DNA of 11,711 bases from Bacillota bacterium (GTDB lineage Bacteria; Bacillota; Clostridia; Peptostreptococcales; Anaerovoracaceae). The stretch is from the NCBI GenBank assembly GCA_022706625.1, contig JAKJCD010000042.1, forward strand, positions 1-11,711, given 5' to 3'. Below, piece after piece: positions 6,246 to 11,711 of this stretch (positions are counted from its first letter, which is position 1; every line of letters starts with the position of its first letter). The notes beneath the pieces were generated by a model. That model did no database searches, was not told the origin of the DNA, and worked only from the letters and a program-made list of their open reading frames with translations. The translations under genes and the position numbers were made by a program.

Positions 6246-6264
6246 GACATGCGGAGGATGCTCT

Positions 6265-6861
6265 ATGGAGAAATACAGCTCGGGTCTTGTCGCGGAAGCG
6301 TTTTGGTTTGTCGAATTTAAGAAGATTATTAAGCTAAGGCATGAAGGCAAGGCTTGGGATGAAATCAAAGATTTATGTATAAACGAGAACCTGCTTGGAA
6401 TATCTAAAGAATACAGGGCTCTAAGGAACTACGGGTATTTAAAAAGCAGGGTTGATGTGCTTGACGAAGGACTGATTGAGATATTTCTTAATGCAGACCT
6501 CAATAACCAAAAGATCATCAACCTTATTTCAATCGCAAAGAAAAACAGACTGTTTTTTGAATTTCTTTATGAGGTTTACCGCGAGAAAGTTCAGTTGGGT
6601 GTGCCTGAGCTTACAGCCGGTGATATTAATATATTCTTTAAAAATAAACGGAACCAGAATGAGGATATAAGTAAATGGACCGACGTCACTTTAAAAAGAC
6701 TAAGAGGCGCATATATGAACTTTTTAAAGGATTCGGGTCTTCTCACCGTCAGCGGCAAAACGAAGAAAATAACGCCCCCCATACTGGATGCGGCACTTGT
6801 AAACAACCTAAAGGATAACGGAGATGGAAATATTGTAAAAGCTCTCACGGGGGTGAACTGA
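6265..6861 (+). CDS. brxA: BREX protein BrxA (DUF1819)
   Basis: First gene of a type 1 BREX operon. The 198-residue protein begins MEKYSSGLVAEAFWFVEFKK and includes the family-typical segments LRNYGYLKSRVDVLDEGLIE and TLKRLRGAYMNFLKDSGLL. It was first named a putative inner-membrane protein, but I see no membrane helix here. From memory, structural work on a BrxA homologue reported DNA binding, which the charged, helical composition fits. Its exact role in phage exclusion is unclear. ATG 6265 is preferred over TTG 6244 because GGAGG (6253-6257) sits 7 nt upstream of the ATG, while TTG falls within the leader hairpin's T-run. Its stop overlaps the brxB start by one base. Identification rests on both sequence and gene order. 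Confidence 0.9.
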   Translation: MEKYSSGLVAEAFWFVEFKKIIKLRHEGKAWDEIKDLCINENLLGISKEYRALRNYGYLKSRVDVLDEGLIEIFLNADLNNQKIINLISIAKKNRLFFEFLYEVYREKVQLGVPELTAGDINIFFKNKRNQNEDISKWTDVTLKRLRGAYMNFLKDSGLLTVSGKTKKITPPILDAALVNNLKDNGDGNIVKALTGVN

Positions 6862-7448
6862 TGACAACAAAGCAGGAAATAAGATTAAATAAGCTTGAAG
6901 ATATCATTAAAGAACCGGGCTTTGGAAAAAACAAAGGCCTTGGGAATGAAGTCCCATACTATATATACGACTACCCTGCTGAATATGAACTGCTGGTGAG
7001 AGAGCGGATAGATTACCTTGTGGCGAAATATTCAAAGGGCAGCCATGGTTTTCAAATAGTCGTCTTTGATCTATATGATATTATTATTGACTGCCTCCTT
7101 CGCGAAGGCTTTCTTGATCTGTGCATTGAGATGGAAAAATCAAAAGGCTTTCAGGAGATAACCAAAGCTGTCAACGAAATGCTCAGAATGGAAGAGGACA
7201 ACCAAAGCAATGAGGTTCTTGCCCACATTAAAAACAATACACCGAAGGATGCAATCGTATTCATAAAAGGTGTTGGAAAATGCTTTCCTATGCTCCGCTC
7301 TCATAAGATTCTCAATAACTTGCATCAGTTCATAGATGATGTTCCCGTCATCATGTTCTTTCCGGGAAAATATGATGGACAATCATTAATGCTTTTTTCT
7401 GAAACGAAAGACGACAATTATTACAGAGCTTTCAAACTCGTAGAATAA
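6861..7448 (+). CDS. brxB: BREX protein BrxB (DUF1788)
   Basis: A 195-residue soluble protein with DUF1788 landmarks: PYYIYDYPAEYELLVRERI (about 31-49), VFIKGVGKCFPMLRSHKILN (about 130-149) and VPVIMFFPGKYDGQSLMLF (about 159-177). BrxB is a conserved small component of type 1 BREX; its biochemical activity is not established. Its ATG shares one base with the brxA stop (TGATG at 6859-6863), so translation is probably coupled. A purine-rich GGGGGTG lies 5 nt upstream, inside brxA. The gene ends 13 nt before brxC. No missing or truncated region is visible. Confidence 0.92.
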   Translation: MTTKQEIRLNKLEDIIKEPGFGKNKGLGNEVPYYIYDYPAEYELLVRERIDYLVAKYSKGSHGFQIVVFDLYDIIIDCLLREGFLDLCIEMEKSKGFQEITKAVNEMLRMEEDNQSNEVLAHIKNNTPKDAIVFIKGVGKCFPMLRSHKILNNLHQFIDDVPVIMFFPGKYDGQSLMLFSETKDDNYYRAFKLVE

Positions 7449-7461
7449 AAGGAGACAGGCT

Positions 7462-10400
7462 ATGTATATAAGGAACATGTTTCAAAAGAAAATCGACAGA
7501 GATTTAAAAGGCGTTATTAAAGTCGGTCAGGGTGACGATGAAAACGTCAGGCAGGAGCTTGAAGAATACGTCGTAACCAGGGAATTACAGAAGCACTTTG
7601 CCGACTTCTTCTCGAGCTATAAAAAAGGCATCGTGGGCAACACCGACAAGATGGGAGTCTGGATATCAGGTTTCTTCGGAAGCGGTAAATCTCACTTTCT
7701 TAAAATCCTGTCATATCTTTTGGAAAACAGAGTAGTTGATGGGAAGGCCGCCATAGAGTATTTCATTGAGGATAAGAAAATAAAGGATGAAATGGTCCTT
7801 GGGGACATAAAGCTTGCTGCAAGCGCGCCTGCCGACATTATCCTCTTTAACATCGATTCCAAAAGCGGCATGGCAGATTCGCAGAACAATAAGGAAGCAA
7901 TTCTTTCTGTGTTCTTAAAGGTGTTTAACCAGCATTTAGGCTACTATGGCGCCAACCCCTTTATAGCAGATCTGGAAAGACATCTGTCGGAAGAAGGAAG
8001 ATATGAAGAGTTCCAAAAGGCCTTTGCAGAGATCCGGGGCAAGGGATGGATGGAATCCAGGCATCAGTTCAGATTTATTCAGGATCAGATCTGTGATGCC
8101 TTAGTTGCAATCGATTATATGAGCATGGATGCTGCAAAGAACTGGTGCGAAAGTGCAACGGGAACCTACAACATTGATGTAGCCTCATTTGCACAGATGG
8201 TAAAGCAGCATATCGATAAAAAGGGAAACAATCATCACGTAGTGTTTTTGGTAGATGAAATCGGTCAGTACATAGGTGAAGATTCAAAGCTCATGCTAAA
8301 CCTGCAGACCGTTACAGAGGATCTGGGAACGGCTTCCGGCGGCAAGGCTTGGATCGTAGTAACCAGCCAACAGGACATCGACAAAATTACCGAGGTAAGA
8401 GGCAACGATTTTTCTAAAATTCAGGGACGCTTTGACACAAGACTATCCCTTTCTTCCGCTAATGTGGATGAAGTCATCAAAAAGAGAATACTGAAAAAGA
8501 CCGAAAGCGGAAAGCAGACATTAAAACTACTTTACGACGAAAAAGAGACTATAATTAAAAACCTCATTCTATTTAACGACGGCATAGAAAAGAAGCTTTA
8601 CTTGGACAGAGATAACTTTGCTGCTGTATATCCTTTCGTTCCTTATCAATTCAATCTTCTTGGAAGCGTTTTAACCGCTATAAGGACTCATAGTTCCAGC
8701 GGAAAGCATTTGGCTGAAGGGGAACGCTCCATGCTTGCCCTTTTTAAAGAATCTGCCGAGAGGCTAAAGGATGAGAGCGAGGGAGCCATTGTTCCCTTTA
8801 ATATGTTTTACGATGCCCTTGAAGAATTCTTGGACCATAGCCACAAAGGAGTTATCAGTCGGGCCTTGGATAATAAATACATAAACCCGGATAAGGATGA
8901 AGAGTGCTTCGATGTGAACGTGCTCAAGGTCCTTTTCATGGTTAAGCATGTAAAAGAGATTGAGGCCAATGTTGAGAACATTACCAGCCTGATGGTTTCT
9001 CATATAGATGGCGATAGGATCAGCCTCAAAGAGAAAGTAGAAGAAGCGTTGAAGCGCCTTATATCCCAGACACTGATCCAAAAAAACGGGACCGTCTATG
9101 TGTTTCTAACAAACGAAGAACAGGAAATAAACAGGGAAATTGATAATCAAAACTTAGAAACGCCTGAGATTATCGGCAAAGTATCTGAAATGATCTTTGA
9201 TGGAATTTACGGAGAAAATAAGTATCGCTACCCTGCTTTCAACGGTCGCTATACATTCGGATTTAATCAAACCGTCGACGACAGGCCCTATAAAACAAAT
9301 CAAAACTTCGATATTTCACTTAAAATATTAACCCCCAATTATGAGAATGCAATGGATGAGGCAACCTTACGGATGATGAGCGGCCAAAGCCCCTGTGTGA
9401 TAGTGGTCCTTCCTGATGATAGGACATTTCTGGATGAAGTAAAAAGTGCTTTGAAGATCGAGAAATACTTAAAAAACAATACAGCAAACGTCCTCCCAAG
9501 GCATATGGAAATAAGAGAAATCAAAAAGGTGGAGATGCGGGAGAGGAGCGCAAACGCCCGGATCTTCCTGGAGCAATCTCTAAAAAATGCGGATATCTAT
9601 CTAAAAGGAGATAAGCTTCATATCGGAGCAAAGGATATTGCTTCAAAGATCAATGAGGCAATGGGCAAACTGGTGGATACGGTATTCCATAAACTCTCCT
9701 ATATCGATACCCCTATCGGTGAAGCCGGTATCAGAGTCGTACTGAAAGGTACCAACAACACTCAGATTTCTATAGAAGGTGTCAATCAGACTCCCAATAA
9801 ATTAGCCCTTGCCGATGTCCTTGACTTCATCAGCATGAACACGCAAAAGCATAATAAGACATCGATGAAGGCCATTATGGACCGGTTCAAAAAAGCTCCT
9901 TACGGCTTTATCGAAGACGATGTACAGTGGATCGTGGCGAAGCTTTTTAAAGATGGAGACATCACATTATTTGTAAATAGCGAAGTCGTATCTCTTCTTA
10001 CAAAATCCGAGGAGGAAATCTACCGCTATTTAAGCCGAAAGGAATTCCTTGAAAAACTTCTTATGGAGAAGCGGGAAAAGGCAACGGATAAGCAGAAGAA
10101 ATCTGTCAAAAGTGTGATGAAGGAGTTGTTTAATGTAACACCTTCAAGCGATGAAGACGATGCGGTACTTAAGAGCTTTCAGCAGTATGCAGAATATCTC
10201 AAAACAGATTTGGAGAAGCTTGAGATTCACTACAAAAACGAGCCAAGCTATCCCGGTGGAGTCGTGGTGAAAGAAGGGAAATCCCTTATACTAAACCTGC
10301 TGGGGATTCAATATGCCGCTGAATTTTTTAAAGCAGTAGATGAAAAGCAGGATGCTCTCTTAGAGTTTGCCGAAGATTACGAACCTGTGAAGGCTTTCTT

Positions 10401-11067
10401 TAGCGGAGATCAAATCGACATTTGGAACAGAAGCCTAAAGTTAATGAAGATATATGATGACAGCAAGACTTTTATTGTAAATAGCCGGATAGAAACAGTT
10501 GTGAGAGAAGTGAAAGATATCATCGCGAAAGCATCTCCCTACAGCGATATCAAGAAGCTTCCGGACCTTTTGGATAACTACTCGCTTCTTTACACTACCA
10601 TGCTAACAGAAATGGAAGTGCCTGTTCAAGCGGTGATAAAGGAAGCCCGCCAGCGGGTCAATGATGATTTGGAGAATAAGGAATGCAAAAACTTGTTTTC
10701 AAAGCAAGTCGCCGACCGCTTTGATGAGCTTGAGGAGAAGGCATCATCCTGTAATAACGTGGCTACCTTGCAAAATATAAAGGTTGAAGCCGATGCTCTT
10801 AAAGTCCGTTTCTTAAATGAAATCAGCAAAGAGGAAGCACGGTTAATTGCAGATAAAAAACCGGTGGAACCCGTAGCTGATGAAGATGACGGAGGGAATG
10901 ACCCGCCAAAGCCAAAGATCCATAAGACGGTAAGCATTAAAACCATAAATACCGAGGCCACATGGCGCATCGAGACAGAGGCGGATGTTGACCAGTATGT
11001 GGAGACCTTAAAAGACAGATTAAAGCAGCAGATAAAAGACGATGTTATTCTCAATGTAGAGTTTTAG
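7462..11067 (+). CDS. brxC: BREX P-loop ATPase BrxC
   Basis: A 1201-residue protein, the usual length for BrxC. The N-terminal part has Walker A GFFGSGKSH (70-78, Lys76) and Walker B VVFLVDEIGQY (260-270, Asp265 and Glu266). A sensor-like WIVVTSQQD follows at about 297-305, then FSKIQGRFDTRLSLSSANVD further on. This is the large STAND/AAA-like ATPase of BREX, needed for defence and thought to drive a multi-subunit complex. Charged coiled-coil-like helices dominate the second half (about 890-1140). A short acidic, Pro-rich linker (about 1148-1166) separates the last ~35 residues, which may form a small terminal module. ATG 7462 has GGAG (7451-7454) 7 nt upstream. No frameshift or missing motif is apparent, so the ATPase should be functional. 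Confidence 0.96.
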   Translation: MYIRNMFQKKIDRDLKGVIKVGQGDDENVRQELEEYVVTRELQKHFADFFSSYKKGIVGNTDKMGVWISGFFGSGKSHFLKILSYLLENRVVDGKAAIEYFIEDKKIKDEMVLGDIKLAASAPADIILFNIDSKSGMADSQNNKEAILSVFLKVFNQHLGYYGANPFIADLERHLSEEGRYEEFQKAFAEIRGKGWMESRHQFRFIQDQICDALVAIDYMSMDAAKNWCESATGTYNIDVASFAQMVKQHIDKKGNNHHVVFLVDEIGQYIGEDSKLMLNLQTVTEDLGTASGGKAWIVVTSQQDIDKITEVRGNDFSKIQGRFDTRLSLSSANVDEVIKKRILKKTESGKQTLKLLYDEKETIIKNLILFNDGIEKKLYLDRDNFAAVYPFVPYQFNLLGSVLTAIRTHSSSGKHLAEGERSMLALFKESAERLKDESEGAIVPFNMFYDALEEFLDHSHKGVISRALDNKYINPDKDEECFDVNVLKVLFMVKHVKEIEANVENITSLMVSHIDGDRISLKEKVEEALKRLISQTLIQKNGTVYVFLTNEEQEINREIDNQNLETPEIIGKVSEMIFDGIYGENKYRYPAFNGRYTFGFNQTVDDRPYKTNQNFDISLKILTPNYENAMDEATLRMMSGQSPCVIVVLPDDRTFLDEVKSALKIEKYLKNNTANVLPRHMEIREIKKVEMRERSANARIFLEQSLKNADIYLKGDKLHIGAKDIASKINEAMGKLVDTVFHKLSYIDTPIGEAGIRVVLKGTNNTQISIEGVNQTPNKLALADVLDFISMNTQKHNKTSMKAIMDRFKKAPYGFIEDDVQWIVAKLFKDGDITLFVNSEVVSLLTKSEEEIYRYLSRKEFLEKLLMEKREKATDKQKKSVKSVMKELFNVTPSSDEDDAVLKSFQQYAEYLKTDLEKLEIHYKNEPSYPGGVVVKEGKSLILNLLGIQYAAEFFKAVDEKQDALLEFAEDYEPVKAFFSGDQIDIWNRSLKLMKIYDDSKTFIVNSRIETVVREVKDIIAKASPYSDIKKLPDLLDNYSLLYTTMLTEMEVPVQAVIKEARQRVNDDLENKECKNLFSKQVADRFDELEEKASSCNNVATLQNIKVEADALKVRFLNEISKEEARLIADKKPVEPVADEDDGGNDPPKPKIHKTVSIKTINTEATWRIETEADVDQYVETLKDRLKQQIKDDVILNVEF

Positions 11068-11079
11068 CGGAGGAAGTCC

Positions 11080-11711
11080 ATGGACAAAGTAGCTATTAAA
11101 AACTTCGCCATCTGGGCCAGGAGAAAGCTGATAAGCGAAATTGCATATAAGGTAGGCCTTATGGGCATAACGGAAAAAGGGATCAAGGGACCTTTGCCCA
11201 TGTCTACTGCCAATATACAGTTTTTTGACATCGGAACAGGAAAGCCGAAAGAAATATCAAACCATGAAATAAAACAGCGCAAGGCCCTCGTTGACAGAAT
11301 CAGAGAAAAGGAAAGCACCTCGGATTACAAGACGGCCTTTCAATATGTGATTGAAGAGGTGGCCTACACATGGTTTAACCGATTGATCGCCATTCGGTTT
11401 ATGGAAGTCAATGAATATCTGCCATCTCGGGTGAGGGTACTATCAAGCGAAACAGCAGGGAAAGCAGAGCCGGACATGGTAACCACACCCTTTGAAACGG
11501 ACATGGACTTTACCCCTTATGAAAAAGACAGGATCATGCAGCTTAAAGATGAAAACAAGCTGGATGAACTTTTTCGCATGCTCTTTATCAAGCAATGCAA
11601 CAAGCTGAATGAAATCCTTCCGGAACTCTTTGAAAAGACTGCGGATTACACAGAGCTGCTACTTACGATTTCCTTCACCGACGGCGATGGCATCGTGAGC
11701 CATTTAGTAAA
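11080..11711 (+). CDS. pglX: BREX-1 adenine-specific DNA methyltransferase PglX (N-terminal part, 3' end outside window)
   Basis: The frame starts at ATG 11080, with GGAGG (11069-11073) 6 nt upstream and 12 nt after brxC, and stays open to the window edge (210 complete codons). The start MDKVAIKNFAIWARRKLISE and the segment AYTWFNRLIAIRFMEVNEYL (about residues 94-113) are characteristic of the PglX N-terminus. So is the later LFRMLFIKQCNKLNEILPELF. PglX methylates adenine in a non-palindromic site of the host chromosome and so marks self DNA. The methyltransferase core with its NPPY motif is expected farther on and cannot be inspected here. Gene order after brxC supports the call strongly; a phase-variable or broken 3' part cannot be excluded. 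Confidence 0.94.
   Translation, partial: MDKVAIKNFAIWARRKLISEIAYKVGLMGITEKGIKGPLPMSTANIQFFDIGTGKPKEISNHEIKQRKALVDRIREKESTSDYKTAFQYVIEEVAYTWFNRLIAIRFMEVNEYLPSRVRVLSSETAGKAEPDMVTTPFETDMDFTPYEKDRIMQLKDENKLDELFRMLFIKQCNKLNEILPELFEKTADYTELLLTISFTDGDGIVSHLV

Noticed and set aside
8764..9081. 105-codon minus-strand frame within brxC, and similar minus-strand frames
   Set aside because: These lie inside a strongly supported coding sequence, without ribosome binding sites or recognisable domains; they are shadows of brxC.

Overview
The window looks like a stretch of a low-to-mid GC Firmicutes chromosome, most likely Clostridia. This is inferred from GGAGG-type ribosome binding sites before nearly every gene, sigma-A-like promoters, a DUF4153 membrane protein and protein sequences of Firmicutes character. 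No species can be named from the sequence alone. No tRNA, rRNA, CRISPR array or intact transposase was found.

Left part (1-4231): housekeeping-type genes on the + strand. The window opens inside the ATP-binding domain of an ABC exporter. It is followed by a complete GH77 4-alpha-glucanotransferase (malQ) with all three catalytic carboxylates. Positions 1896-2130 hold a noncoding array of nested inverted repeats, organised as a diverged tandem duplication of about 123 bp. Then comes an isolated DUF4153 polytopic membrane protein with its own candidate promoter and a strong intrinsic terminator.

Middle part (4094-6243): a gene-poor stretch of almost 600 bp with two copies of a 22-bp direct repeat and several hairpins, then a minus-strand AAA/DUF4143 ATPase. 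It is transcribed away from the next operon, and a regulatory-looking region of about 260 bp separates the two.

Right part (6161-11711): the start of a type 1 BREX phage-defence operon in canonical order: brxA (DUF1819), brxB (DUF1788), brxC (about 1200-aa P-loop ATPase) and the beginning of pglX (DNA adenine methyltransferase), which runs off the window. Intergenic spacing is 1 nt overlap, 13 nt and 12 nt, so the genes are almost certainly co-transcribed and partly translationally coupled. A good promoter (TTGAAA, 17 nt, TATAAT) precedes them. A terminator-like hairpin lies in the leader just before the brxA ribosome binding site. pglZ and brxL, expected to complete the system, would lie beyond the right edge. 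BREX uses PglX to methylate host DNA for self-recognition and blocks phage replication through the other subunits. The system is known. The less usual parts are its leader, the lack of a WYL-type BrxR regulator in the usual upstream spot, and the repeat array near malQ.
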